Source: Rhizobium sp. FY34
GTDB taxonomy: Bacteria > Pseudomonadota > Alphaproteobacteria > Rhizobiales > Rhizobiaceae
NCBI RefSeq assembly: GCF_005222845.1
Contig: NZ_STFZ01000012.1
Span: 62,001-126,000 of the forward strand
Reading direction: 5' to 3'
Length of the DNA stretch: 64,000 nucleotides
Part shown: positions 39,488-47,693 of the stretch, one piece after another
How the letters are laid out: every line of letters starts with the position of its first letter
Position numbering within the stretch: the stretch's first letter is position 1
Notes under the pieces: model-generated
Seen by the model: the letters and a program-made list of their open reading frames with translations, nothing else
Told to the model about the DNA's origin: nothing
The model's database searches: none
Translations under genes and position numbers: made by a program

Positions 39488-39799
39488 TCAGGCGACGATG
39501 TCGGTGATGCGAACGACCGTGTGGTGCTGGCGATGGCCGCGAATCCGCTTGGAATTCTGACGACGACGCTTCTTGAAGGAGAGAACCTTCTTGCCACGGT
39601 TATGCTCGACCACTTCGGCCTTGACGGTGGCGCCAGCCACGAAGGGCGCGCCGAACTTGGCATCGGCGCCTTCGCCAATGACGAGAACTTCGTTGAACTC
39701 GACCACATCGCCAGCTGCAACATCGAGCTTCTCGATGGTGAGAACGTCGTTTGCCGCTACGCGGTACTGCTTACCGCCGGTCTTGATGACTGCGAACAT
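39488..39799 (-). CDS. rplU: 50S ribosomal protein L21
   Basis: 103-residue L21: [30 protein letters not shown], and the C-terminal [20 protein letters not shown] followed by [11 protein letters not shown]. Binds 23S rRNA with L20. Preceded by a roughly 180-base leader and a clear promoter. Confidence 0.98.
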   Translation of the reverse strand: MFAVIKTGGKQYRVAANDVLTIEKLDVAAGDVVEFNEVLVIGEGADAKFGAPFVAGATVKAEVVEHNRGKKVLSFKKRRRQNSKRIRGHRQHHTVVRITDIVA

Positions 39800-39979
39800 C
39801 TTTTATCCTTTCATGTTCGATCCGGCTCTTCCTGCCTAATCAGGGCAAGAGGCCGTCTTTTTATCAGTCCACATTTGAGCAGGATCACAAAAGACGTGTC
39901 TTTCCGGTGATCTGCCGGTGAAACCAGGCCATGAGGGCCTAGCAATTCCATGTCCGGACGGATTACCCCATACCGGAAC
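39800..39979 (-). other. 5' leader of rplU
   Basis: About 180 bases between the predicted transcription start and the rplU ATG, long for a bacterial leader. Contains a small hairpin (AGGCC 39926-39930 with GGCCT 39936-39940) and a near-palindrome AAAGACGTGTCTTT around 39889-39902. L21 operons in several bacteria are controlled through leader RNA, but I cannot match this one to a known L21-leader fold. Confidence 0.4.
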
Positions 39980-39985
39980 GCGTGG

Positions 39986-40014
39986 GGGATAATTCAGCCC
40001 CTGTCATGTGTCAA
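39986..40014 (-). promoter_or_regulatory. Housekeeping promoter of rplU-rpmA
   Basis: On the minus strand a perfect -35 TTGACA (40009-40014), a 17-base spacer, and -10 TATCCC (39986-39991). Correct orientation and position for rplU, with no other leftward gene between. Confidence 0.75.
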
Positions 40015-40046
40015 GGAAAAAGACTGGAATTGCTACGATTTCGCCC

Positions 40047-40075
40047 TTGCCACCCGCCCCGTTCATCGCTATGAG
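40047..40075 (+). promoter_or_regulatory. Promoter of tRNA-Ser
   Basis: TTGCCA (40047-40052), 17-base spacer, TATGAG (40070-40075), with a start site expected near 40082, 28 bases before the mature tRNA 5' end. Both hexamers match sigma-70 consensus at four of six positions. Confidence 0.55.
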
Positions 40076-40109
40076 ACAGCCCGCGCCTAGAGCGCCGACC
40101 AGATTGACC

Positions 40110-40199
40110 GGAGAGGTGGCTGAGTGGTCGAAAGCACCGCACTCGAAATGCGGCATACGGGCAACCGTATCGTGGGTTCGAATCCCACCCTCTCCGCCA
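40110..40199 (+). tRNA. tRNA-Ser (anticodon CGA), attachment site of the island
   Basis: 90 nt with encoded CCA. Acceptor stem GGAGAGG (40110-40116) pairs with CCTCTCC (40189-40195), discriminator G. Anticodon stem CCGCA/TGCGG encloses loop CTCGAAA, so the anticodon is CGA (reads UCG). A long variable arm (TACGGGCAACCGTA) confirms class II serine tRNA, and the T arm is GTGGGTTCGAATCCCAC. A tyrosine integrase begins 90 bases downstream, so the 3' half of this gene is almost certainly the left attachment site. Confidence 0.97.
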
Positions 40200-40289
40200 G
40201 GTTGTGTTCACTCTCCGCCAATTACCTGCAAGACCTTGGATTTCCTCGCAAAACCTCTGCTCGCCAGCGGCCCTTGAGGAGTGAAGATC

Positions 40290-42173
40290 ATGCAGGTATC
40301 GCGCCCGGTACACCTTCCGGTACACGTCGGGGTATCGCCCGAGCCGTCGAATCAGACGCCGTCTGCAAAGCCCAAGGGCAGGGGGCCTGGTCCCTACCTC
40401 GCCAAATCAGGGTCCGTTTACATCTTCCAGATTAAGATGCCGAAGACGAGCGGCGGCACGCGTGCCATCCCTCCCTTGCGGCTCAGTCTCGGCGCCTGCT
40501 CTCACCGGCGCGCGAGACTCCTAGCCGACCTTCTGGCGGCGAAGGCCAGATTAATGTTCGATGAGATGAGGCACGGCAGAGGCATGCAGGACGACGACGA
40601 CAGCGAGATGGGGGCACTTGAAACCGTCATCGAGATGAAGGGCGAACTGAAGGCCTATCTCCGGATGATCGACCGCTCGGACGCTCCGATCCCGGTTGCC
40701 GAACTGCAGAAGACCGCAGGCATCCGTGACCTCGTCAGCCTGAACCGGGAACTGGAACTGCAGGCCCGCGGCGAACCCTTTAATGAACTTGTGGTGGGCC
40801 ACGCGGACATGCTGAAGCAGTCCGCCCTCGCAAAACTCTCGGCTTCGTCCGCGCTCTCGGACGGTGTGTCGAAACAGGTTCCGACCATTCCCCCGTCTAC
40901 GGCATCGTCGTTGTCACAACGGGAGACGGATAGAGGACACGCACCCCCTCAACCCCTGCCGGATGACGACGGCACCCGTCGCGATGCTCAGGGGAGGCTC
41001 ATTCCGGCCTTCGAGCTGGATCGCAGGACAGTTAAACGTCCGAGGTCGTCTCAGCCGAGACTGACCGATGTGATCCCGACATATATCGCCGCGCGACGCC
41101 TCGGAGGCGGAGCTAACATTGAACGCGATCTTTCGACAGCACAGAGTCGCCTCGCGCTATTTATCGAACTGATTGGCGACCACCCTGTCGACACGTATGT
41201 GCCAGCGGATCTTCAGGCCTTCGTCAATTACATGCAGTACTGGCCGGGTGACAATAATCAACGGGATCCGGAGCTCACGCCCTGGCAGGTCATCGAGGAC
41301 AACAAGGATCTGCACCTGAAGCCCTTGGCTGAGAAAACGCTGCAGGAAGGCTATCTTGCGGTGATCAAGGCGGCGATCCGGTCGCATATCACCGCTGGCG
41401 GGTTCACGGACCCTTTCGCGGGGGCAAAGATCAGAATTCCAAAGACGGCGGCTAGCCCACGCAAGGCAACACCAATCGGCACCTCAAAGATGAATACCCT
41501 GTTCAGGACAGGTACCGAGTCCGGGCTGATGGAGGACATCATGCTGCCGCTCCTCGGTCATCTCACGTCTCGACGCCTGGGGCTGCTAATTCACTTGCGT
41601 GGAAATGACATCCGTGAACAGTTCCCAGATGTCTGGGTGGGGCAGGTGACGCGCCTTTCGCAGATTAATGGTGTCTGGACCACAGTCCCGGTCAAGACGC
41701 GGGACAGCGAACGTTACTTCGTGCTGCACGATTTCCTGAAGGAAATAGGCTTCATCGACTGGGCGAGCCGTCAGGGTTCGAATTTTCTGTTTCCCAACAT
41801 CATGAAGCTTGTGGACCCTAGCAAGAGCGGCTCATCCTATATGCAGCGGCTATTCAAGAAGGCGGGCATCAAGCCCAAGACTGGCGAAGAAAGCGTAGGC
41901 CGACGCGAGGTGTTCCACTCCCTTCGAGGCGGGAATATCCAGGATATGCGTGACTCGGGCGTCGATCCGCGCGAACGCCGTGTCCAAGCGGGACACAGTG
42001 CCGGTACCGACGAGCATGATCTCTACGGCTTCGACGTCGCAACAGAAAAGGAAGCGCGCAAGCTGAAGACCTTGCCGCTCGATCCGGAGATCGACTACTC
42101 GATCTTCAGAGGACTGGATTTCGATGACATTGCCAAACGGAAGCGTGTGGCGGGACCGCCGAAGCGGAAATAA
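40290..42173 (+). CDS. Tyrosine recombinase/integrase (long form)
   Basis: 627 residues, well above the usual 350-450. The C-terminal catalytic half shows an arginine region (LTSRRLGLLIHL), box II HSLRGGNIQDM with HxLR, VQAGHSAG with GH, and a tyrosine in HDLYGF. The N-terminal ~240 residues are an extension with a basic AP2-like start (PYLAKSGSVYIFQIKMPK) and a charged middle. ATG 40290 follows GAGGAG; GTG 40281 is an alternative. Position next to the tRNA marks it as the island's integrase. Confidence 0.9.
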   Translation: MQVSRPVHLPVHVGVSPEPSNQTPSAKPKGRGPGPYLAKSGSVYIFQIKMPKTSGGTRAIPPLRLSLGACSHRRARLLADLLAAKARLMFDEMRHGRGMQDDDDSEMGALETVIEMKGELKAYLRMIDRSDAPIPVAELQKTAGIRDLVSLNRELELQARGEPFNELVVGHADMLKQSALAKLSASSALSDGVSKQVPTIPPSTASSLSQRETDRGHAPPQPLPDDDGTRRDAQGRLIPAFELDRRTVKRPRSSQPRLTDVIPTYIAARRLGGGANIERDLSTAQSRLALFIELIGDHPVDTYVPADLQAFVNYMQYWPGDNNQRDPELTPWQVIEDNKDLHLKPLAEKTLQEGYLAVIKAAIRSHITAGGFTDPFAGAKIRIPKTAASPRKATPIGTSKMNTLFRTGTESGLMEDIMLPLLGHLTSRRLGLLIHLRGNDIREQFPDVWVGQVTRLSQINGVWTTVPVKTRDSERYFVLHDFLKEIGFIDWASRQGSNFLFPNIMKLVDPSKSGSSYMQRLFKKAGIKPKTGEESVGRREVFHSLRGGNIQDMRDSGVDPRERRVQAGHSAGTDEHDLYGFDVATEKEARKLKTLPLDPEIDYSIFRGLDFDDIAKRKRVAGPPKRK

Positions 42174-42291
42174 TTTCCCCCTCAATGAACGGTAAAGCGA
42201 TGATCGTGTCGGGTACCCCGCGGGCCAGGGTCCCGCGAAGGCCTTTTCCGGCTAGTCTTCTGGCAAACTGCGATTCTCAAGGGAGGAAACA

Positions 42292-43317
42292 ATGAGCCGT
42301 AGCATCATTCTGGTCGATCCGCTCCCCAGGACACTTGAACTGATTATGGAATCCTCCGTGAGGGCTCGCCTCGAAGCGCTGGGAGAGGTGATCGTATCAG
42401 AAGATCGTCCAATGTCCGCAGACGAGGTGGAGCGGTATCTTCCCGATACGGTGCTGATACTCGGCCAGACCGATATGCCAAAGAAACGGCTCGACAAGGC
42501 TCCCAAGCTGAAGGCCATCATCAATGTCGAGTCGAATTTTCTGCCGAACATCGACTATCAGGCGTGTGTCGAGCGGGGGATATGGGTGATTACGCCTGCC
42601 TCGGCATTTGCGTCCCCGGTGGCGGAAGCGTCTCTGGCGATGGCGCTTGACCTCGCGCGCGGTATTACCGCAGCGGATCGGGACTTTCGTCGGGGCACCG
42701 AGCGGTACGGCCTGGAGGGGAATGCGAACACCTTTCGCTTTGCCGGAGCGCCCGTGGGGATCATCGGCTTTGGCGATCTCGGACGAGAGCTGCGCGAACT
42801 CATTCGTCCGTTCAAGAATAAGGTCCGCGTATTCGATCCATGGCTTCCCAATGAGATCGTAAAACGACTGGATTGTCAGCCCTCGACGCTTGAACAGGTC
42901 CTGCGGGAAAGCCAGGTGGTGTTTGTCTTTGCGAGCGTTACTCTCCAGAACCAAGGGTTCATCGGAAAGAATGAGTTCGCCATGATGAAACCCGGGGCCG
43001 CTTTCCTCCTCATGAGCCGTGCTGCTCTCGTCGACTTCCCGACTATGATAGAGGCCGCCGAATCGGGGCACATCAAGGTCGCAACGGACGTTTTCCCAGA
43101 GGAACCTGTCGCTGCAGACGATCCTGTTCGAAGAGTCCCGGGCATTCTTCTTTCTGCCCACAGAACGGGCGGCACGCGGGACGCATTCTATGCCTTGGGA
43201 TCCATGGCCGTTGCCGATGCAGAGCTGATCATGAAGGGATTGCCGCCGCAACTGTGTCGGCGTGCCGATCCGGCGACGGCCAGCATGCTGCGGTCGAAGC
43301 CGGTGACTGTGTCCTGA
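42292..43317 (+). CDS. D-isomer-specific 2-hydroxyacid dehydrogenase family protein
   Basis: 341 residues, good ribosome site (GGGAGGAAACA) before ATG. NAD-binding GIIGFGDLGRELREL, then ALVDFPTMIEAAESGHI, DVFPEEPV and the catalytic-histidine segment ILLSAHRTGG. ASAFASPVAEASLAMAL matches the substrate-side helix of the family. Likely a cytoplasmic dehydrogenase for a 2-keto acid; substrate unknown. It is the only metabolic-looking gene in the visible island and stands alone with no operon partner. Confidence 0.85.
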   Translation: MSRSIILVDPLPRTLELIMESSVRARLEALGEVIVSEDRPMSADEVERYLPDTVLILGQTDMPKKRLDKAPKLKAIINVESNFLPNIDYQACVERGIWVITPASAFASPVAEASLAMALDLARGITAADRDFRRGTERYGLEGNANTFRFAGAPVGIIGFGDLGRELRELIRPFKNKVRVFDPWLPNEIVKRLDCQPSTLEQVLRESQVVFVFASVTLQNQGFIGKNEFAMMKPGAAFLLMSRAALVDFPTMIEAAESGHIKVATDVFPEEPVAADDPVRRVPGILLSAHRTGGTRDAFYALGSMAVADAELIMKGLPPQLCRRADPATASMLRSKPVTVS

Positions 43318-43535
43318 GGGCTTGAGATGCCCGCCTAAGCACGACCAAGGAAACATGCGCCCGCCGCTGACCGGACAAGCCGGGCGTCGCACTCTGCAAA
43401 TCCGATTCAGAATCAAACGGCGTTTTACGAAGTAATGGGGGGAGAAGTCGTTATCCCATGAAACCCCGTTAGGCGTTGGGTCGGCCTCGTCGAGCAAGCA
43501 GCTCCGGCAACAAATGACCAGTGGAGAACGGACGC

Positions 43536-43850
43536 TCAAACCTCATCGTCGGCGCCGTCGGGATAGATCAGGTGGATTTTCCTACGGAACGGCGAGCCGC
43601 CTGTCCGATACTTGGCGACAAGATCGTCGAACACCGCATCGCATTCGCGCTCATCGAACCCCTGATCCGTCAGCATCGAGACGATCTTATTCTGGAACTT
43701 CTCGAGTTCCATCTGCTGATCCTTGTCGATCGCCCGCCGGATCAGCCAGAACAGCGCAACTCTCGCGACGTCATCTCTGTCAGGCCGCTTCGCCCTTCTG
43801 TTGGCATCACGAAGTGCCTTCTGTCGCTGCCTTGCTGCCTTCTGGTTCAT
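43536..43850 (-). CDS. Hypothetical protein, small and charged
   Basis: 104 residues from ATG 43850, which has GGAAGGAAC at good spacing (ATG 43880 is further up without a site). Basic N-terminus (MNQKAARQRQKALRDANRRA) then a helical, mixed-charge body (DVARVALFWLIRRAIDK, KFQNKIVSMLTDQGFDE) and an acidic end. I do not recognise a domain. Upstream is the repeat-rich, GANTC-rich region at 43922-44114, which may control it. Confidence 0.65.
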   Translation of the reverse strand: MNQKAARQRQKALRDANRRAKRPDRDDVARVALFWLIRRAIDKDQQMELEKFQNKIVSMLTDQGFDERECDAVFDDLVAKYRTGGSPFRRKIHLIYPDGADDEV

Positions 43851-43963
43851 GATGTTCCTTCCGATCCTTGACCTTTTCAATGGTCACGGGACCGGCCTGC
43901 CGGCGCAAGCCTTGTTCGGCTGAATCGGAAATTTCGAATTTTGAATCGACAGCGCGGAACAAT

Positions 43964-43988
43964 GAATCAAATGAGCGCAATTTGTTTC
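43964..43988. repeat. 25-bp direct repeat, copy 1
   Basis: Begins GAATCAAATGAG and ends AATTTGTTTC; identical to the copy at 44090-44114, 126 bases away. Both copies are followed by a similar GTTGC segment, and each is the third GAATC of a 21-base-spaced triplet. Confidence 0.9.
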
Positions 43989-44089
43989 GAGTTGCGGGCA
44001 CGTTATCTCACGTCAAAACGACCTGTTCGGCCGCGAACGGCGTTGATGAATCAAAGTATTCGAATTCCGAATCAAAAATCCTGTGTTCG

Positions 44090-44114
44090 GAATCAAATGA
44101 GCGCAATTTGTTTC
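44090..44114. repeat. 25-bp direct repeat, copy 2
   Basis: Identical in all 25 positions to 43964-43988, so the 126-base unit containing three GAATC sites appears to be duplicated with divergence between. Confidence 0.9.
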
Positions 44115-44281
44115 ACGTTGCCGGAGACTTGATGTGAGTTGCCGACAACGTGCCACACGCCATCTCAAATCACCTCACATCATCCCCATGGTGTCCGAGG
44201 TTCCAGCCTTCCCATTTGCGAAGGGCATCAAGTGCTGGGATGCCTTCACCACGCCGCTCCTCGGCCGCATGACTATCACCT

Positions 44282-45052
44282 TTAGGGCGGTGGATCACCG
44301 TCCGTCAGGATGCGCAGCACCGCCATCTCATCCATCGCCTGGGCATCGAATAGCGCCTTTGCGAGGGCGTGGAAGGTCGGCCTGCGCCTCCTGAGGATCG
44401 TCGCTGCCCGATCAAGTGCCGCCTCCAGCCTGGCATGAACCCTATCCGCCAGTTCGGGATCACGGTCGAACACTGTGCCCGGATAGCGATGCGGGCGATA
44501 GATCAGCGGATACTCAGGTCCGAAGCCAAGGGTGCGCTCCATGTCGAAGGCGAGGCGCGTGGCCCGCGCCAGATCGCTGTCGTCACTGCCTCCGGAACCA
44601 CTCGAGACACGTTTGAGCACCAGTTGCTCGGCAGCCCTTCCGGCCATCAGCATGGTCAGCATGTTTTCGTACCAATCACGGGTATCGGTCGCCCAGGCGT
44701 GGAAGCCGACGAGATTATAGCCGCCCTCTGCCGTATCGATGTTGAGACCGCGAACAGGTCCGAGATCGAGAGCATGATGGACAACGGCATGACCTGCCTC
44801 GTGGAAGGCGAAGCGCCAGCGCAGATTATAAGGTACCGGCGGACGATGGCCGCGGATGCCGTCTTCGATGTCCTCATAGCGGATCGCCCGCTTACCGCGG
44901 CGCGCCTTCAATCGCGCCTCCCGGACGATGCGCTCGATATCCGCACCCGTTAGCCCCATCGCCCGCGTGGCGAGTCGCCTCAGGATTTCGTCGACGGAGT
45001 GGTCCGGCTGTGCGGTGGCTACCGCCGGGACGCTATTTTGTGGTTCAGTCAT
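44282..45052 (-). CDS. M41 (FtsH-type) zinc metallopeptidase carrying the AAA+ lid, no ATPase core
   Basis: 256 residues. Residues ~21-66 match the helical lid of FtsH's AAA+ module (LATRAMGLTGADIERIVREA, corresponding to FtsH 'GFSGADLANLVNEAA'). Then comes the M41 domain: FAFHEAGHAVVHH with HEAGH at 84-88, the membrane-distal MLMAGRAAEQLVL helix, and SDDSDLARATRLA with D160 at the position of FtsH's third zinc ligand, then LGFGPEYPLIY. No P-loop, no membrane helix. Start ATG 45052 overlaps the stop of the AAA+ gene upstream as ATGA, so the two halves are translated together. Confidence 0.85.
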   Translation of the reverse strand: MTEPQNSVPAVATAQPDHSVDEILRRLATRAMGLTGADIERIVREARLKARRGKRAIRYEDIEDGIRGHRPPVPYNLRWRFAFHEAGHAVVHHALDLGPVRGLNIDTAEGGYNLVGFHAWATDTRDWYENMLTMLMAGRAAEQLVLKRVSSGSGGSDDSDLARATRLAFDMERTLGFGPEYPLIYRPHRYPGTVFDRDPELADRVHARLEAALDRAATILRRRRPTFHALAKALFDAQAMDEMAVLRILTDGDPPP

Positions 45053-47028
45053 CGGCGGGCTCCCTTCCATTCACTTTCTGCGTCTTCCTCCAGATAGTCG
45101 GCAACGATCTTCCTCAGCGAGAATCCGTCCTCGGCTTCCGACCGAGTTTCTGGTACTGGCTCCCGGATCAGCGCCATCACATCGTCGCCGAGATGATGAG
45201 CCAGGATTTCGGCCAGCGTCGGGATATCGGGCCTGGGAATTTCGATATGAGTCTCCAGCCGCCCTGAGCGCTTGATCGCCTCGTCGATATGATCGGGGCG
45301 GTTGGTGGCACCAACGACGATCAACCCTTCGTTTTTGACCGCGCCATCGAGCAGCTCCAGTGCCTTGTTGACGATGGTATTCCAGTAGTCGGCGTGTTCA
45401 CGCTCTGCGGGCTGCCTTTTGCCGATGCCGTCGATCTCGTCGATGAACAGGATCGCCGGCGCCATGGCCCGCGCCTCGACAAACGTCTTCGCCATCTTGT
45501 CGATCACGTCGTTCAGATGTCCGCCCTGCAGCCAGGTCGATACGGATGTGACGACCAGGGGGATTTGCAGGCTGTTGCACAGCGCACGGGCAAAGGTAGT
45601 CTTGCCGGTTCCGGGCGGGCCAGACAGAAGGAGCTTGGTGCTCATCTCCGACCAAGCGAGGATACTCGCCAGGTAATCATCGAGGTCCGCCTTGAGATCA
45701 AGCGCCCAGTCTTTCGCCTTGCCATAACCTGAGAGGGCCTCAACGGTCATTAGCGGCTTGTGACCGATCGCGCCCATCGTCGGCATTGGCTCCGGCTGGA
45801 TCACCTCGGCGCCCGAAGGCTTGTCCTTCTTCCAGCGGCCGCTGTTTTCGGTATTGGACGGCTTCGGCTTGGCGTCTGACCCTTTTTCCTTCTCGGTAGC
45901 GGTCTTCGACGATCCCGACCCAGATGCGTCGCCGTCACCTTCGTCGCGCTCCCGGTCTTCCTCGTCAAAATCGCGGCGATAGCGTTCGATGAGCATGGCA
46001 AGGACATGCAGTACGTCCCTGATATGCCGCCCTGGACGGAAGGCAAGGACCAGATCCTCGAGCGACAACCAGCGCGCATCGGAATCCGACGGCAGGCCCA
46101 GCGTCTCGACTGCCACGTCCGGATAAAGCACCTCGACCAGATCGGCGACGAAGCTGCGATCAAGCTTTCCCGTTTCCAGAGGCAGGTCGGCGGCGATTTG
46201 CAGCAGCGAGGGAATGTCCGATCGCTTCTCCGCGATGGCGAGAACGGCCAAGTTGTGGGACAGAGCGCTGAGCATCCGCCGGCGCAGGGCCTTGCCTGTG
46301 ACACGATGCACACCGGCACCCGAGAAAGTCATCAAGCGCCTGCGTGTCTCGCCTTCCACGACGTCGAACTGATTGTCGTTGAACATGTGATCAGACTCGA
46401 TGACTGCAAACGGGCCGCCCGGCACCAGCCGGGTTTTCTCCAGCAGCCGCAGCACTTGCCCCTCGAAGCCATCGAGCGGCGCATGGAGGGTGATCACCGG
46501 TGTCATGCGGGTCAGCGTATAAACGATCTCCCGCAGCGAGCGGCCGCTGCTGCGTACCGCACGCGCCAGAACCAGGGTTGCAACGATGTGACTGACCAGT
46601 GGCTGAGCGGCTGCGCGATCCACCAGGCCGACGGCGTAAGCGCGCCGATCGATTCCGTCATCCAGCACTGCGTCTTTCGCGATTGTGCCACGGCGCGCCC
46701 GCGGCAGGACCACGAGTTGCGCGGCGAGCGGCGGATGAACGATCCCGGCGGTCACAACACTATCGCCACCAGAGCCGGTTGTCGGATTGCCGGTTTCCTT
46801 CGGTGGGACAAGCCAGTCACCAAAATTGCGCCGGAACCAGATATCGTCACGGATCGGATCGCCGCTCAGCCGCGTCGTGTCGAACGTCGGGCTGTAACGG
46901 CAGGTGCGATGACCATCGACATCGACGATCTTGCTTTCCAGCAAACCACGGCGGAGTGCCATTCGGCGTGCCTCGCGGCGCGCAAGATGCCGAAGACGGC
47001 GAACAAGCAGTCGGGCGAGCTTATCCAT
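45049..47028 (-). CDS. AAA+ ATPase, partner of the split M41 peptidase
   Basis: 659 residues. A ~340-residue N-terminal region of unknown type is followed by an acidic, serine/lysine-rich linker (~345-405) and an FtsH-like AAA+ core: Walker A GPPGTGKT (from 470), pore-loop region TWLQGG, Walker B ILFIDEID (~526-533), sensor/arginine-finger part ATNRPDHIDEAIKRSGRLE. The protein ends shortly after the large AAA subdomain; the small lid subdomain is found at the start of the next gene. No membrane helices, unlike FtsH. ATG 47028 has GGGAGAG at seven-base spacing and overlaps the previous gene by eight bases. Confidence 0.85.
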   Translation of the reverse strand: MDKLARLLVRRLRHLARREARRMALRRGLLESKIVDVDGHRTCRYSPTFDTTRLSGDPIRDDIWFRRNFGDWLVPPKETGNPTTGSGGDSVVTAGIVHPPLAAQLVVLPRARRGTIAKDAVLDDGIDRRAYAVGLVDRAAAQPLVSHIVATLVLARAVRSSGRSLREIVYTLTRMTPVITLHAPLDGFEGQVLRLLEKTRLVPGGPFAVIESDHMFNDNQFDVVEGETRRRLMTFSGAGVHRVTGKALRRRMLSALSHNLAVLAIAEKRSDIPSLLQIAADLPLETGKLDRSFVADLVEVLYPDVAVETLGLPSDSDARWLSLEDLVLAFRPGRHIRDVLHVLAMLIERYRRDFDEEDRERDEGDGDASGSGSSKTATEKEKGSDAKPKPSNTENSGRWKKDKPSGAEVIQPEPMPTMGAIGHKPLMTVEALSGYGKAKDWALDLKADLDDYLASILAWSEMSTKLLLSGPPGTGKTTFARALCNSLQIPLVVTSVSTWLQGGHLNDVIDKMAKTFVEARAMAPAILFIDEIDGIGKRQPAEREHADYWNTIVNKALELLDGAVKNEGLIVVGATNRPDHIDEAIKRSGRLETHIEIPRPDIPTLAEILAHHLGDDVMALIREPVPETRSEAEDGFSLRKIVADYLEEDAESEWKGARR

Positions 47029-47578
47029 CTGTGCGCTCTCCCGTCTGCGCGGCATTAATTGCCGTGTGGGCCTCTCGTACCGGATCGCGCCGACGCGTCC
47101 GACCGCGCCGCCGCACGTCAATGCCACCGGGCTTCGGGATACGCGCCAACACACGCTCGCGCGGCGAACGGCGTGGCGGCGGAGAGCCGCTCGGAGGAAA
47201 GACCGAAGCCGAACCAGTCGCCAGAGTCAGGCTCAGGTGTTCATTCCTGGACCGACCGAGATCCCGATTGCGGTTCTGCAGCCAGTCGAGCAGCAGGCGG
47301 CATGCCGCATTGCCGCCGTCGGCAGTCGCACTCAACCGCAGCATCAGAGGCTCAGGAACATGGCCATCCAGCAGAGGACCTTGCCGGACGCAGGCGAGAG
47401 CCAGGCCGATCAGAACGGCGGCGTCGTCGCGATCGCTCTGACCATGGCTAAGGCCCGCGGACTGCATATGAGAGAGTTTCGCAAATGTGCCGTGAAGGCA
47501 GGGCAACGCGAGGGTATCGGTCGTGACCGCTTCGCAGATGAAGCCGGTCACAGACGGGCTGTGGGTATCGATGGACAT
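47021..47578 (-). CDS. Hypothetical protein upstream of the split protease
   Basis: 185 residues from ATG 47578 (GAGGAGAC upstream). N-terminal two thirds are mixed (ALPCLHGTFAKLSHMQSAG, AAVLIGLALACVRQ); the C-terminal third is proline- and arginine-rich (PPPRRSPRERVLARIPKPGG, RRRGRTRRRD) and probably disordered or nucleic-acid-binding. No domain recognised. Overlaps the AAA+ gene by eight bases, so it is likely a dedicated partner or adaptor. Confidence 0.7.
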   Translation of the reverse strand: MSIDTHSPSVTGFICEAVTTDTLALPCLHGTFAKLSHMQSAGLSHGQSDRDDAAVLIGLALACVRQGPLLDGHVPEPLMLRLSATADGGNAACRLLLDWLQNRNRDLGRSRNEHLSLTLATGSASVFPPSGSPPPRRSPRERVLARIPKPGGIDVRRRGRTRRRDPVREAHTAINAAQTGERTDG

Positions 47579-47693
47579 GACTGTCTCCTCGCCGGAGCGC
47601 ATCGGCATCCGGCGTTCATGGAATGGAAGATGAAGGAAGCCGGCAACGCGCTTCAGGCGCGGCCACGATCAGCGTCGTTAGGCTGGCGGGGCG

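Larger units (their letters stand above)
43851..44281. other. AT-rich non-coding region with repeats and clustered GANTC sites
   Basis: About 430 bases without a supportable gene, upstream of the small leftward gene 43536-43850. Six GAATC sites lie within 173 bases (43922, 43943, 43964, 44048, 44069, 44090), and a 25-base direct repeat includes two of them. GANTC is the target of CcrM methylase in alphaproteobacteria. Spacing between neighbouring sites is exactly 21 bases within each group (43922/43943/43964 and 44048/44069/44090). Confidence 0.8.

Noticed and set aside
45049-47028. Calling the AAA+ gene a normal ftsH
   Set aside because: It lacks membrane helices, the lid and the peptidase domain; only the AAA+ core resembles FtsH.
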